A stretch of DNA of 64,000 bases, from positions 1 through 64,000 of the forward strand of contig CAUZRQ010000011.1 in the NCBI GenBank assembly GCA_963582065.1, written 5' to 3'. This stretch comes from UBA8437 sp963582065. GTDB lineage: Bacteria > Planctomycetota > Planctomycetia > Planctomycetales > Planctomycetaceae. The position numbers and the translations under genes were made by a program. The stretch's first letter is position 1; each line of letters starts with the position of its first letter. The notes under the pieces are model-generated. The model worked only from the letters and a program-made list of their open reading frames with translations, was not told the origin of the DNA and ran no database searches. Positions 1 through 10,644 of this stretch are shown one piece after another.

Positions 1-130
1 CGAAGAGGCTGCTGAGGAAGAGGCTGGCGAAGAGGCTGGCGAAGAGGCTGGCGAAGAGGCTGCTGAGGAAGAGGCTGCTGAGGAAGAGGCCGGCGAAGAG
101 GCTGCTAAGGAAGAGGCCGGCGAAGAGGCT
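1..130 (+). repeat. Tandem GAAGAGGCTG-type repeat encoding the acidic S9 extension
   Basis: Imperfect tandem units of about 12-15 bases (gaagaggctggc, gaagaggctgctgag) run from the window edge to about base 130. They encode Glu-Glu-Ala-Gly/Ala motifs in frame with rpsI. The array probably starts left of the window. Such arrays can change copy number by slippage, here in whole codons. Confidence 0.8.
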
Positions 131-676
131 TCCGAGGATGATTCCGCAGAGGCGGCGGACGGAGAAGAGGAGCAGTCCGGCGAGGCGACTGATGAGGCAG
201 GCGAATTGACACTGGGCGAGGGTTCAGAGGAAGAAGAGGAGCCTCGTCCCCCGAGACAACCGACTCTGATCCGCGGCAAGATCGATCGGCACGGTGTGGC
301 GATTGGGACTGGTCGGAGAAAGACCGCCGTGGCACGTGTCCGGATCACGGATGGTGACGGAGCGATGACGATCAACGGGCGGGAACTGGACCGCTATTTC
401 CAGATCGAACGAGATCGATTGTTGATCGAGGCACCATTGAAGGCGACCGAGACCCTGGGTTCGGTCGATATCTGGGTGCGGGTCAACGGTGGCGGTCTGA
501 CCGGCCAGGCCGGTGCGATCGTGCTGGGGATTGCACGTGCCCTGCAAGCCAAGAATCCCGATCTGCACGAGGCTCTGAGTGGCGGTGGCTACTTGACCCG
601 TGACAGCCGGATGGTCGAGCGGAAGAAGTACGGGTACAAGAAGGCGCGGAAGAGCTTCCAGTTCTCGAAGCGGTAG
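2..676 (+). CDS. rpsI: 30S ribosomal protein S9, 5'-partial, with acidic N-terminal extension
   Basis: Small-subunit ribosomal protein that contacts 16S rRNA in the 30S head, its C-terminal tail reaching the P-site tRNA. The reading frame is open from the left edge of the window (224 codons visible). The last ~128 residues are a normal S9 core: GTGRRKTAVARVR near its start, GGGLTGQAGAI in the middle, and the basic tail KKARKSFQFSKR. Upstream lie at least 90 residues made mostly of Glu, Ala and Gly (EEAGEEA-type repeats), which are absent from the ~130-residue E. coli protein. The true start lies outside the window; the in-frame TTG at 206 is not a convincing start because the repeat frame continues through it. 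rplM would be expected upstream. Confidence 0.95.
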   Translation, partial: EEAAEEEAGEEAGEEAGEEAAEEEAAEEEAGEEAAKEEAGEEASEDDSAEAADGEEEQSGEATDEAGELTLGEGSEEEEEPRPPRQPTLIRGKIDRHGVAIGTGRRKTAVARVRITDGDGAMTINGRELDRYFQIERDRLLIEAPLKATETLGSVDIWVRVNGGGLTGQAGAIVLGIARALQAKNPDLHEALSGGGYLTRDSRMVERKKYGYKKARKSFQFSKR

Positions 677-758
677 GCTTCGCCGACACCACTGCGAATC
701 CGGAATCCACCTGTCCGGACTCGCCCCGTAGTTGCCGCGAGCCGACGGGGGGTCGACG

Positions 759-2114
759 ATGTACAACCGCCTGCTGCTGTTGCCCGATCTTCGGGAACTG
801 CTCGCCGCCGGGGACACTGCGGGCGTTGTCGGGTTCTGCGAGGCGTTGCACCCGGCGGCTGTCGCCGAAGTGCTCGAGGGGCTCGCGGCCGACGAGAACT
901 GGCGAGTGCTTTCGTGCTGTTCTGCGGAACGGCAGGCCGAGATTTTCAGTTTTTTCGACCTGCCCGATCAACTCGAACTTGTCGAAACCGTCCCCCGCGA
1001 ATCGTTCTCGCGGCTGATCGAGGAGATGGCGCCCGACGACCGGGTTGACCTGCTCGAACGGCTCGATCCGGAGCGCGTCGAGAACCTGCTGCCGATGGTC
1101 GCGCAGGCCGAGCGACGGGACATCCAGCGGTTGCTCTCGTTCCCCGACGACAGTGCCGGGTCGATCATGACGACCGAGTACGCGTCGTTGCCGGTCGAAG
1201 CCAGCGTCGCCGAGGCCCTCGAACAACTCAGGCAACAGGCGCCCGATCGGGAGACCATCTACTACGTCTACGTGATTGATGACGGGCGCCGGCTGAGGGG
1301 GTTCATTTCGCTTCGCGACCTGATCCTGGCACGGCCCGAGACGCGGATCGATGAGATCATGGAGCGGGACGTGATCTCGGTGCGGGTTGACGACGACCAG
1401 GAGGAAGTGGTCCAGAGGCTGGCTCGCTACGACTTCATCGCGATCCCGGTGGTCGACACTCAGAACCAGCTGGTCGGCATCGTGACTCACGACGACGCGA
1501 TGGACGTGGCCCAGGAGGAGGCCGACGAGGACGCCTACCGCTCGGGAGCCGTCGTGCCGCTCCAGGACGACTATCTCTCGACTTCACTGGGAATCCTGGC
1601 CTGGAAACGAGGTGGTTGGCTGGTGGTTCTGCTGTTTGCTGCCGTGCTGACCGCCCTGGCGCTGCAGTCGCTGAGGCAGGGTCCCCAGGCGGACGACCTG
1701 AAATGGATGGTGCTGTTCATCCCGCTGGTGCTCGCCAGCGGCGGCAATGCCGGGTCGCAATCGGCCACGCTGATCATCCGCGCCCTGGCCATCAGCCAGC
1801 TTGAACGCGGCGAGAGCGTCAAGGTGCTTGCCCGGGAGCTCGTACTGGCCGCGCTGCTCGGCGGTGGACTGGCGGTGCTGAGCTTCCTGGCAGCGTTGTG
1901 GTTCGTCGAGATCCCCCAGTCGGCCGTGGTCGGCATCACCGTGTTCCTGGTCGTCGCCATGGGGACGGTCACCGGGGCCATGCTCCCGCTGGGATTCCAG
2001 AAAATGGGACTCGATCCCGCGTTGATGTCCAACCCGCTGATCGCTGCAGTTGTCGACGTGGTCGGCGTGATCATCTATTACAACGTCGCCCGGATCGTGA
2101 TTGTCGACGGATAG
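759..2114 (+). CDS. mgtE: Magnesium transporter MgtE
   Basis: Inner-membrane Mg2+ channel/transporter gated by cytoplasmic Mg2+ sensing. The 451-residue length and order fit the family: an N-terminal superhelical domain (about 10-115), two CBS domains (about 130-250; the second has YDFIAIPVVD and GIVTHDDAMDV) and a C-terminal five-helix membrane domain from about 280. The pore-region signature GGNAGSQSATLIIRA is at about residue 327. The ATG at 759 is chosen over an upstream in-frame TTG (732) because a G-rich ribosome-binding stretch precedes it and the protein then begins at the conserved domain. It sits 82 bases after rpsI; that gap is too short for an M-box riboswitch and none was recognised. 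Confidence 0.95.
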   Translation: MYNRLLLLPDLRELLAAGDTAGVVGFCEALHPAAVAEVLEGLAADENWRVLSCCSAERQAEIFSFFDLPDQLELVETVPRESFSRLIEEMAPDDRVDLLERLDPERVENLLPMVAQAERRDIQRLLSFPDDSAGSIMTTEYASLPVEASVAEALEQLRQQAPDRETIYYVYVIDDGRRLRGFISLRDLILARPETRIDEIMERDVISVRVDDDQEEVVQRLARYDFIAIPVVDTQNQLVGIVTHDDAMDVAQEEADEDAYRSGAVVPLQDDYLSTSLGILAWKRGGWLVVLLFAAVLTALALQSLRQGPQADDLKWMVLFIPLVLASGGNAGSQSATLIIRALAISQLERGESVKVLARELVLAALLGGGLAVLSFLAALWFVEIPQSAVVGITVFLVVAMGTVTGAMLPLGFQKMGLDPALMSNPLIAAVVDVVGVIIYYNVARIVIVDG

Positions 2115-2172
2115 ATTCAGGACCGGCATCTCCCCCGGCGATTCGTGTCGGTTCCTCCAGCGCAATGACGCC

Positions 2173-2937
2173 ATGAAGTGGCTGTTCCGGAAACCCTCGA
2201 ATAACCGTGACTGGTCACCCGACCAGGTGGTGTTGCCCGAAGCGCGATTCGACGGAGACCTGGTCGAGATCACCGGAATCCGTGACTGCAGCTACCGCTC
2301 GACCACCGATTTCACCGTCGCCCATCACGATCGGGCCTTCGATCTCACCCGGTTGGAACGGCTCGACTTCTTCGTCGAGCCTTTTGCCGGATGGCGTGGG
2401 CCGGCCCACACGTTTCTTTCCTTCGGTTTTGACGATGGAGAGCAGTTGGCGATCTCGATCGAGGTCCGGCGTGAGCAGGGCGAGGAATTCAGCGTGCTGG
2501 GCGGGTTGATCCGGCAGTTCGAGCTGATGTACGTGGTGGCCACCGAACGGGACCTGGTGGGACTCAGATCCGTGCACCGTGGCAACCGGGTCTACCGATA
2601 CCCGATCCGTGCTGACGCCGAACGGATCCGGACGATGATGGTTGCGATGCTCCGCCGGGCCAACCGGTTGGGAGAGCGGCCCGAGTTCTACAACACGCTG
2701 TGCAACACCTGCACCACAAACATCGTGAGGCATCTCAACGAGGTGTCCGACCGTCGCGTGCCCTGGTGGAATCCCCGCGTGTTGTTCCCCGGATACTCGG
2801 ATCGCCTGGCCCATGCCCTGGGCCTGATCGAAAGTCAACTCTCGATCGAGGTCGATCGCGAGTCGTTCGAGATCGGCGGACCGGTCCGCGCGGCGATCGA
2901 CGATCCCGAGTTCTCTCGACGGATCCGCGAGGGATAA
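2173..2937 (+). CDS. DUF4105 domain-containing protein
   Basis: A 254-residue protein recognised as DUF4105 from the block NRDWSPDQVVLPEA, the segment HTFLSFGFDDG, the run RREQGEEFSVL and the C-terminal PGYSDRLAHALGLI. The biochemical role of the family is unknown to me. Many relatives have N-terminal membrane helices; this copy begins directly at the soluble domain. The frame is open further upstream to a TTG at 2101 that would overlap mgtE, but those residues are unlike the family, so the ATG at 2173 is preferred. It may be cotranscribed with mgtE (58-base gap) and converges on ahcY, whose stop is only 18 bases away. Confidence 0.8.
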   Translation: MKWLFRKPSNNRDWSPDQVVLPEARFDGDLVEITGIRDCSYRSTTDFTVAHHDRAFDLTRLERLDFFVEPFAGWRGPAHTFLSFGFDDGEQLAISIEVRREQGEEFSVLGGLIRQFELMYVVATERDLVGLRSVHRGNRVYRYPIRADAERIRTMMVAMLRRANRLGERPEFYNTLCNTCTTNIVRHLNEVSDRRVPWWNPRVLFPGYSDRLAHALGLIESQLSIEVDRESFEIGGPVRAAIDDPEFSRRIREG

Positions 2938-2955
2938 ACCGCCGCGGTCGGCCGG

Positions 2956-4296
<1,341 letters not shown>

Positions 4297-4331
4297 GCGT
4301 GAATCTCCTTCTCTGAAGTCCAGCTCTCAAG

Positions 4332-4426
4332 TTAGGCGATCACCTCGATCCCGGCAAGCACCGCTGCCGGACGGTGAGATTGGTGCCCGGCTCGCCGGCA
4401 TTGACGCCGATCGCCGAAACGCCTAA
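4332..4426. promoter_or_regulatory. Candidate structured leader between ahcY and metF
   Basis: The ahcY/metF intergenic region is dense in complementary segments. TTAGGCG (4332-4338) can pair with CGCCTAA (4420-4426). GGCGATC (4335-4341) can instead pair with GATCGCC (4409-4415). The two pairings share bases 4335-4338 and exclude each other. Inside lie two hairpins: CACCG/CGGTG (4359-4363 with 4372-4376) and CCGGC-TC-GCCGG (4387-4398). The symmetry means either transcript could form it. The methyl-cycle neighbours suggest a SAM- or SAH-responsive RNA, but I could not match it to a known riboswitch class. Confidence 0.3.
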
Positions 4427-4509
4427 TTGGAAGGATTCGGGACACGATCGCCGGTTGGCCGGGCGGATGCTGGTCCCGGCCGATTGTGTCCTGGAAAACC
4501 GACTGCACG

Positions 4510-5409
4510 ATGTTGACCCTGGGCGAAATCTACGCCGGACAGTCCACGGCGGTGTCGGTCGAGATCTTTCCGCCGAAGACTCCCGATGGCGACCAGGCCC
4601 TGTTCGACACGCTCGACTGCCTGGCTGCCTTTCGACCCGCCTTCGTCTCTTGCACCTACGGCGCCGGCGGCTCGACCCGCGATCGCACGATTGAACTGTG
4701 CCGGCAAATCCAGTCGCGGTACCAAGTGGCCGCCACCGCTCACCTGACCTGTGTCGGGTCGACACGTGAGGAGCTGGTTGAATGGATCACCCGGGCCCGG
4801 GCGGTGAAGATCGGCAACATCATGGCACTGCGCGGTGACCCGCCCGAGGGAGCTGAGACGTTTTCCGCGGTTGCCGGCGGCCTGGATCATGCCAATCAGC
4901 TGGTCGAGCTGATCCGTGGGGTCAGCAGTGAGCTGGGGGTGGGGGTGGCGGCCTACCCCGAGGTGCATCCCGAGGCCACTGATGCGAGCAGCGACCTCGA
5001 AAACCTCAAGCGGAAGATCGATGCCGGGGCCGACGCCGCCTTCACCCAGTTGTTCTACATCAACGACAGCTTCCTGCAGTTCCGCGACCGTTGCCAGGCG
5101 GCCGGAATTTCGGTACCGGTGATTCCGGGGATCATGCCGATCACCGAGTTTTCGCGGATCCAGCGGATCGCATCGCTGTGTGGGGCGAAGATCCCGTTCG
5201 AGTTGGCCGATCGGCTCGAGTTGGTCCGGGATGACCGCGAAGCCCAGTTGGCCGTCGGCGTCGAGTATGCTGTCAAACAGTGTCGGAAGTTGATCGACGA
5301 GGGCGTGCCGGGAATCCACTTCTACGCGCTCAATCGATCCCAGGCGTGTGCCCGCATTCTTGAGGCCCTGGGTTGGAACACGTCGTCGGAGTCGTCCAGT
5401 GAGTGGTGA
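4510..5409 (+). CDS. metF: Methylenetetrahydrofolate reductase
   Basis: Flavoenzyme reducing 5,10-methylene-THF to 5-methyl-THF, the methyl donor for MetH. The 299-residue TIM-barrel protein shows the catalytic-Glu motif EIFPPKT near residue 20, SCTYGAGGSTRDRT near 50, FTQLFY in the centre and IPGIMPI. A GTG at 4486 is also in frame; the ATG at 4510 is preferred because the family begins close to MLTLGEIY. Its end overlaps metH by 11 bases, so the two are probably translationally coupled. Confidence 0.95.
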   Translation: MLTLGEIYAGQSTAVSVEIFPPKTPDGDQALFDTLDCLAAFRPAFVSCTYGAGGSTRDRTIELCRQIQSRYQVAATAHLTCVGSTREELVEWITRARAVKIGNIMALRGDPPEGAETFSAVAGGLDHANQLVELIRGVSSELGVGVAAYPEVHPEATDASSDLENLKRKIDAGADAAFTQLFYINDSFLQFRDRCQAAGISVPVIPGIMPITEFSRIQRIASLCGAKIPFELADRLELVRDDREAQLAVGVEYAVKQCRKLIDEGVPGIHFYALNRSQACARILEALGWNTSSESSSEW

Positions 5410-8400
5410 GCGGACACGGCTGGATCTTGAACAGGCTCTCTCGGAGCGGATCCTCGTACTCGACGGCGCGATGGGCACGATGATCCAGTCCCTGTCGCTG
5501 GACGAGACGGCGTTTCGTGGCGAGGAATTCTCCGGCCACGCTGCTCCGCTGCACGGATGCAACGACCTGTTGTGCCTGACGTGCCCGGAGGCGATCGAGC
5601 GGATTCACGACGAGTTTCTCGAGGCGGGGGCCGACATTCTCGAGACCAACACCTTCAACTCGACGTCGGTCTCGCTGGCCGACTACCAGCTCCAGGACCG
5701 GGCCTTCGACATCAATTTCGCCGCGGCCCGCCTGGCCCGTCGAGCTGCCGACCGGGCCAGCGATCGCACTCCCGACCGCCGTCGCTTCGTCGCCGGCAGT
5801 CTCGGACCGACCAATCGCACCGCGTCGATGTCGCCGGATGTCAACAACCCGGGCTTTCGGGCTGTCAGCTTCGATCAGCTGGTCGAGGCCTACCGGGAAC
5901 AGATAGCCGGTCTGGTCGAGGGCGGTGTCGACCTGCTGTTGCCCGAGACGACCTTCGACACGTTGAACCTGAAGGCCTGCCTGTTCGCGATCGAGGATCA
6001 CTTTGCACGTCATGATGTCCGGTTGCCGGTGGCCGTCTCGGTCACCATTACCGACAACTCGGGCCGCACGCTCTCGGGCCAGACGCTCGAGGCCTTCTGG
6101 CACTCGATCGCTCACGTCGACCTGGTCTCGGTCGGTATCAACTGCGCGCTGGGTCCGACCCAGATGAAGCCGTACGTCGAGGAGCTGTCCCGGATCGCCC
6201 CGGTTCCGACCAGTTGTCACCCCAACGCGGGGTTGCCCAACGAGTTCGGGGGCTACGACGAGACCCCCGAGGACCTTTCGAAGGCCCTGGCGGAATTCGC
6301 TTCCGCGGGGTGGTTGAACATCGTCGGGGGCTGTTGCGGGACGATTCCCGAGCACATCCGCCAGGTCGCAGCGGCCGTGGCCGAACTGCCGCCACGCATC
6401 CCGCCGGCCGAATCGACCCAGGCCAGCTACAGCGGTCTCGAGCCGCTGACGGTTCGCGACGACAGCAACCTGATCATGATCGGCGAACGGACCAACGTCT
6501 CCGGCAGCCGGCGATTCGCCCGGCTGGTCCGCGAGGGGGAGTACGACCAGGCGGTGGCGGTGGCCCGGCAGCAGGTCGACGGTGGAGCCAACATCATCGA
6601 CGTGAACATGGACGAGGCGCTGCTGGATGGGCCGCTGGCGATGACCACGTTCCTGAACCTGATCGCCTCCGAACCCGACGTCGCCCGGGTGCCGATCATG
6701 ATCGACAGTTCGGACTGGAACGTGATCGAGGCAGGTCTGAAATGCGTGCAGGGCAAGGCCATCGTCAACTCGATCAGCCTCAAGGAGGGCGAGAAGTCGT
6801 TCCTGGAACAGGCTCAGCTGGTCCATCGCTACGGTGCGGCGGTGGTCGTGATGGGTTTCGACGAGACCGGCCAGGCGACGATCGCGGACCGGAAGCTCGA
6901 GATCGCCCGCCGCTCGTTCCGGTTGTTGACTGAGGAGGTCGGGTTCGCGGCACGTGACATCATCTTCGATCCCAATATCCTGACGGTGGGAACGGGGATG
7001 AACGAACACAACGACTACGCCGTTGCCTTCTTCGAGGCCACACGGCGGATCCGCGAGGCCTGTCCCGGCTCACTGGTCTCCGGCGGGGTCAGCAACGTCT
7101 CGTTCGCCTTCCGCGGCAACGAGCAGGTTCGCCGCGCCATGAACTCGGCGTTCCTCTACCACGCCGTCGATGCCGGCATGCAGCTGGGGATCGTCAACCC
7201 GACCCAGCTGACCGTCTACGACGACATTCCCGCCGAGTTGCTCGAGCACGTCGAAGACGTCGTGTTGAACCGTCGCGAGGACGCGACCGACCGGCTGTTG
7301 GCGCTGGCAGAGACGATCCGGTCTGACGTCGACAGCGGAGAACCGGAGATTGCCGAGTGGCGGGACGGATCGGTCGAAGAACGACTGGCTCATGCCCTGG
7401 TCAAGGGCATCAACGATCACATCGTCGACGATGCCGAGGAGGCCCGGCAGAAGTACGACCGGCCGCTGGAGGTGATCCAGGGGCCGTTGATGTCCGGGAT
7501 GAACACCGTCGGCGAACTGTTCGGATCGGGGCGGATGTTCCTGCCGCAGGTCGTCAAGAGCGCGAGAGTGATGAAGCAGGCGGTCGCTTACCTGACCCCG
7601 TTCATGGAGGAGGAACAACAGGCTGAGGGGGTGGCTGGCGCACCCCGGGGGCGGATTGTCACGGCCACCGTCAAGGGTGATGTCCACGACATCGGCAAGA
7701 ACATCGTCGGGGTCGTGTTGCGGTGCAACAACTTCGAGGTGATCGACCTGGGCGTGATGGTGTCGGCCGAGGAGATTCTCGAAACGGCGATCCGCGAGGG
7801 TGTCGACATGGTCGGGCTTTCGGGACTGATCACCCCCTCGCTGGACCAGATGGTCCAGGTCGCCCGTGCCATGCAACGACAGGGACCGGCCGTGCCGTTG
7901 TTGATCGGGGGGGCCACCACCAGCCGGCGGCATACCGCGGTGAAGATCGCCCCCGAGTTCGATCACCCGGTGATCCACGTGCTCGATGCCTCGCGGGCGG
8001 TCGGCGTGGTCGAATCGCTGATAAGCGACGAGAACCGCGGGACGTTCGTCGAGTCGAACCGGGTCGAGCAGGTCCGGGACCGGGAAGCGTTTGCCGAGCG
8101 GCAGCAGAAGGCCCTGACGAGGTTCGACGAGGCCTGCGCCCATCCGCCGGCGACCGACTGGGACACGATCGAGATCGGGGAGCCCGAGTTCATCGGGCTG
8201 AGGACCATCGACGAGCAGCCGTTGGAGGAACTGGTCGAGTTCATCGACTGGTCACCGTTCTTCCAGACCTGGGAACTGCGGGGCAAGTACCCGCGGATCC
8301 TCGATGACCCCGTGGTGGGTGCCCAGGCCCGCGAGTTGCTGGACGACGCCAGGACGCTGCTCGAGGAGATCGTCAGTGGCGGGCTGCTGACCGCCCGAGC

Positions 8401-9088
8401 TGTCTACGGTTTCTGGCCTGCGGTCGCCGATGGCCAGGACATCGTGCTGTTCGGCGACGAGAGTCGCAACGACGAACGGGTCCGCTTCCCGATGCTCAGG
8501 CAACAGTGGCAAAGGCAGGGGCAGCAGGAGTACCGGTCGCTGGTCGATTACGTGGCACCTGTCGAGAGCGGCCGGCGAGATCACGTCGGCGCGTTCGCGG
8601 TCACGGCGGGAGCAGGGATCGAGGCGTTGATCGATCGGTTCGACAGAGAACACGATGACTACCGGTCGATCATGACCAGGGCGCTGGCCGATCGCCTGGC
8701 CGAAGCGTTCGCCGAGTTCCTGCATGCCCGGGTCCGCTGCGAGTGGGGCGATTTCGAGAAACTGGCTCACGAGGACCTGATCGCCGAGAAGTACCGGGGG
8801 ATTCGTCCGGCGTTCGGCTACCCGTCCTGTCCCGACCACGTGCTGAAGGGGCGGTTGTTCGAGTTGATCGAGGCCGAGTCGAGGGCGGGGATCAGCCTGA
8901 CGGAGAGCTACGCGATGCTGCCGGCCGCCTCGGTCAGCGGGCTCTACTTCCAGCACCCCGGAGCCCGTTACTTCTCGGTCGACCGGATCACCCGCGAGCA
9001 GGTCGAGGACTACGCCGGTCGACTGGGTATGCCGCTGTCCGAAGCCGAACGGTGGCTGGCGCCCAACCTGGGCTACGATCCCGAGTAA
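5399..9088 (+). CDS. metH: Cobalamin-dependent methionine synthase
   Basis: Transfers the methyl group of 5-methyl-THF to homocysteine through methylcobalamin. The 1229-residue protein has all four modules. The homocysteine/Zn domain is at 1-320, with GINCALGP near 247 and GGCCGT near 311 carrying the Zn cysteines. The pterin domain is at about 350-600 (IGERTNVSGS). The cap and B12 domain is at about 640-880, with the cobalt-ligand motif DVHDIGKNIVG near 761. The AdoMet reactivation domain is C-terminal, with RGIRPAFGYPSCPDH near 1133. The GTG at 5399 inside metF is preferred because GGAG lies about 8 bases upstream; an earlier in-frame GTG (5348) would add residues unlike the family. Confidence 0.97.
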   Translation: MSGERTRLDLEQALSERILVLDGAMGTMIQSLSLDETAFRGEEFSGHAAPLHGCNDLLCLTCPEAIERIHDEFLEAGADILETNTFNSTSVSLADYQLQDRAFDINFAAARLARRAADRASDRTPDRRRFVAGSLGPTNRTASMSPDVNNPGFRAVSFDQLVEAYREQIAGLVEGGVDLLLPETTFDTLNLKACLFAIEDHFARHDVRLPVAVSVTITDNSGRTLSGQTLEAFWHSIAHVDLVSVGINCALGPTQMKPYVEELSRIAPVPTSCHPNAGLPNEFGGYDETPEDLSKALAEFASAGWLNIVGGCCGTIPEHIRQVAAAVAELPPRIPPAESTQASYSGLEPLTVRDDSNLIMIGERTNVSGSRRFARLVREGEYDQAVAVARQQVDGGANIIDVNMDEALLDGPLAMTTFLNLIASEPDVARVPIMIDSSDWNVIEAGLKCVQGKAIVNSISLKEGEKSFLEQAQLVHRYGAAVVVMGFDETGQATIADRKLEIARRSFRLLTEEVGFAARDIIFDPNILTVGTGMNEHNDYAVAFFEATRRIREACPGSLVSGGVSNVSFAFRGNEQVRRAMNSAFLYHAVDAGMQLGIVNPTQLTVYDDIPAELLEHVEDVVLNRREDATDRLLALAETIRSDVDSGEPEIAEWRDGSVEERLAHALVKGINDHIVDDAEEARQKYDRPLEVIQGPLMSGMNTVGELFGSGRMFLPQVVKSARVMKQAVAYLTPFMEEEQQAEGVAGAPRGRIVTATVKGDVHDIGKNIVGVVLRCNNFEVIDLGVMVSAEEILETAIREGVDMVGLSGLITPSLDQMVQVARAMQRQGPAVPLLIGGATTSRRHTAVKIAPEFDHPVIHVLDASRAVGVVESLISDENRGTFVESNRVEQVRDREAFAERQQKALTRFDEACAHPPATDWDTIEIGEPEFIGLRTIDEQPLEELVEFIDWSPFFQTWELRGKYPRILDDPVVGAQARELLDDARTLLEEIVSGGLLTARAVYGFWPAVADGQDIVLFGDESRNDERVRFPMLRQQWQRQGQQEYRSLVDYVAPVESGRRDHVGAFAVTAGAGIEALIDRFDREHDDYRSIMTRALADRLAEAFAEFLHARVRCEWGDFEKLAHEDLIAEKYRGIRPAFGYPSCPDHVLKGRLFELIEAESRAGISLTESYAMLPAASVSGLYFQHPGARYFSVDRITREQVEDYAGRLGMPLSEAERWLAPNLGYDPE

Positions 9089-9095
9089 CCACCTC

Positions 9096-10520
9096 TTACG
9101 CCTGCGGTTCGGTCATTCTCATCGGGTCGAGTGCTTCGGCGAGGGCCTCCTCGGGGAGGATCTCCTTTTCGAGGCACAGTTCGCGGATGGTCTTGCCGCT
9201 CTTGAAGGCCTCCTTTGCCAGCGCGGCGGCCTGCTCGTAGCCGATCAGCGGGTTGAGGCTGGTGCACATCGAGAGACTTTTTTCGACGGCCGCCTCGCAC
9301 GCCTCGGTGTTGGCCTCCATGTCGTCTGAGCAGAACTCGACAAACGCGTTCGTGACGCCGGTCAACAGCGAGATGCTTTCGAGGGTCGTCTGTCCCATCA
9401 CCGGCATCATGATGTTCAACTGGAACTGCCCACCGGTGGCACCGCTGAAGGCGATCACGCCGTCATTGCCCATCACGCGGGCGGCCACCTGCATCATGCT
9501 CTCGCACATCACGGGGTTGACCTTGCCCGGCATGATCGAGCTTCCCGGCTGCCGATCGGGCAGCTTGATCTCGTAGAAACCGCAGCGGGGCCCGGCGCCC
9601 AGCCAGCGGATGTTGTTCGAGACGTTGAACAGCGTGCTGGCGATCGCCCTCAGCTGCCCGTGGCATTCGACCAGTCCGTCCCGCTGGGAATTCGCCTCGA
9701 AGTGGTCGACCGCCTCGACGAAGTCGATCCCGGTCTGCGATGCGAGGTCGGCGGCGACCCGGGTACCGAATTCGGGATGCGTGTTGATGCCGCTGCCCAC
9801 GGCGGTGCCCCCGGCCGGAAGTTCGAGCACCGCATCGAGTGCCCGGCCGGCCCGTTCGACCGACAGGGCCAACTGCCGGGCCAGCCCACCGATCTCCTGC
9901 CCGAGCCGCAACGGGGTGGCGTCGGCCAGGTGCGTCCGCCCGATCTTGATCACCTGGTCCCACTCGTCGGCCTTTTGCCGCAGCGAGTCACGAAACCGTT
10001 CGAGTGCCGGGACGAGACGAGCCCGGATGCCCTCGGCAACGGCGACATGGATCGCCGTGGGGAACATGTCGTTTGTGCTCTGGCCCATGTTGACGTGGTC
10101 GTTGGGGTGGATCGGTTTCTCGGCGGCGAACCGGTCGCTTCCGACAAGTTCGATCGCCCGGTTGGCAATCACCTCGTTGACGTTCATGTTGCTCGAGGTG
10201 CCCGATCCGGTCTGGAACACATCGATGGGAAACTCGTCGTCGAGTTTCCCGTCGATGACCTCCTGGCAGGCGGTCATCAGGGCGTCGACCTGGGTGTCAT
10301 CGAGCGGGTTCTTGCCGCTGCCGGAGAGCTTGCCCAGGTCACGGTTGGCGACGGCGGCGGCCAGCTTGACGCGTCCCAACGCATGGATCAGGTCGGCCGG
10401 CAGGGACCAGCCACTGACCGGGAAGTTGTCGACGGCCCGTTGCGTCTGGGCACCGTAGTAGGCCTGGGCGGGGACCTGGACGTCACCCATCGAGTCGTGT
10501 TCGGTACGGAAGTCGGTCAT
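9096..10520 (-). CDS. fumC: Class II fumarate hydratase
   Basis: Iron-independent tetrameric fumarase of the TCA cycle. The 474-residue protein carries the superfamily signature GSSIMPGKVNP near residue 325, the N-terminal ERDSMG-like block here written EHDSMGDVQVPAQAYYGAQTQ-type (residues 7-26), and TGSGTSSNMNVNEV near 105. A GTG lies directly before the ATG; the ATG at 10520 is used. It converges tightly on metH with 7 bases between stops. No functional link to its neighbours is evident. Confidence 0.96.
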   Translation of the reverse strand: MTDFRTEHDSMGDVQVPAQAYYGAQTQRAVDNFPVSGWSLPADLIHALGRVKLAAAVANRDLGKLSGSGKNPLDDTQVDALMTACQEVIDGKLDDEFPIDVFQTGSGTSSNMNVNEVIANRAIELVGSDRFAAEKPIHPNDHVNMGQSTNDMFPTAIHVAVAEGIRARLVPALERFRDSLRQKADEWDQVIKIGRTHLADATPLRLGQEIGGLARQLALSVERAGRALDAVLELPAGGTAVGSGINTHPEFGTRVAADLASQTGIDFVEAVDHFEANSQRDGLVECHGQLRAIASTLFNVSNNIRWLGAGPRCGFYEIKLPDRQPGSSIMPGKVNPVMCESMMQVAARVMGNDGVIAFSGATGGQFQLNIMMPVMGQTTLESISLLTGVTNAFVEFCSDDMEANTEACEAAVEKSLSMCTSLNPLIGYEQAAALAKEAFKSGKTIRELCLEKEILPEEALAEALDPMRMTEPQA

Positions 10521-10644
10521 CACGGCCAGTCCTGGTCGGTGGGTGGAGGGGGGCAGGTTTCAGGAACGCTGGCAGCACCGGCCCCGGGCGGTCGAGGATA
10601 GCGAACACGGCAGGCCGCTTGTAGCGTGGCCACCGCTGTGCGAG

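Noticed and set aside
677..758. An M-box riboswitch upstream of mgtE.
   Set aside because: The gap after rpsI is 82 bases, too short for the element, and no matching helices were seen.
4297..4509. Assignment of the ahcY/metF leader to a known SAM-I, SAM-IV or SAH riboswitch.
   Set aside because: Short stretches such as GGCAA...GGTGCC resemble SAM-class cores, but the required helices and conserved loops could not be lined up on either strand.
5330..7009. A 559-codon minus-strand frame opposite metH, and similar long antisense frames over fumC, ahcY and asnB.
   Set aside because: Conserved sense-strand enzymes explain the region; high third-position GC produces long antisense frames.
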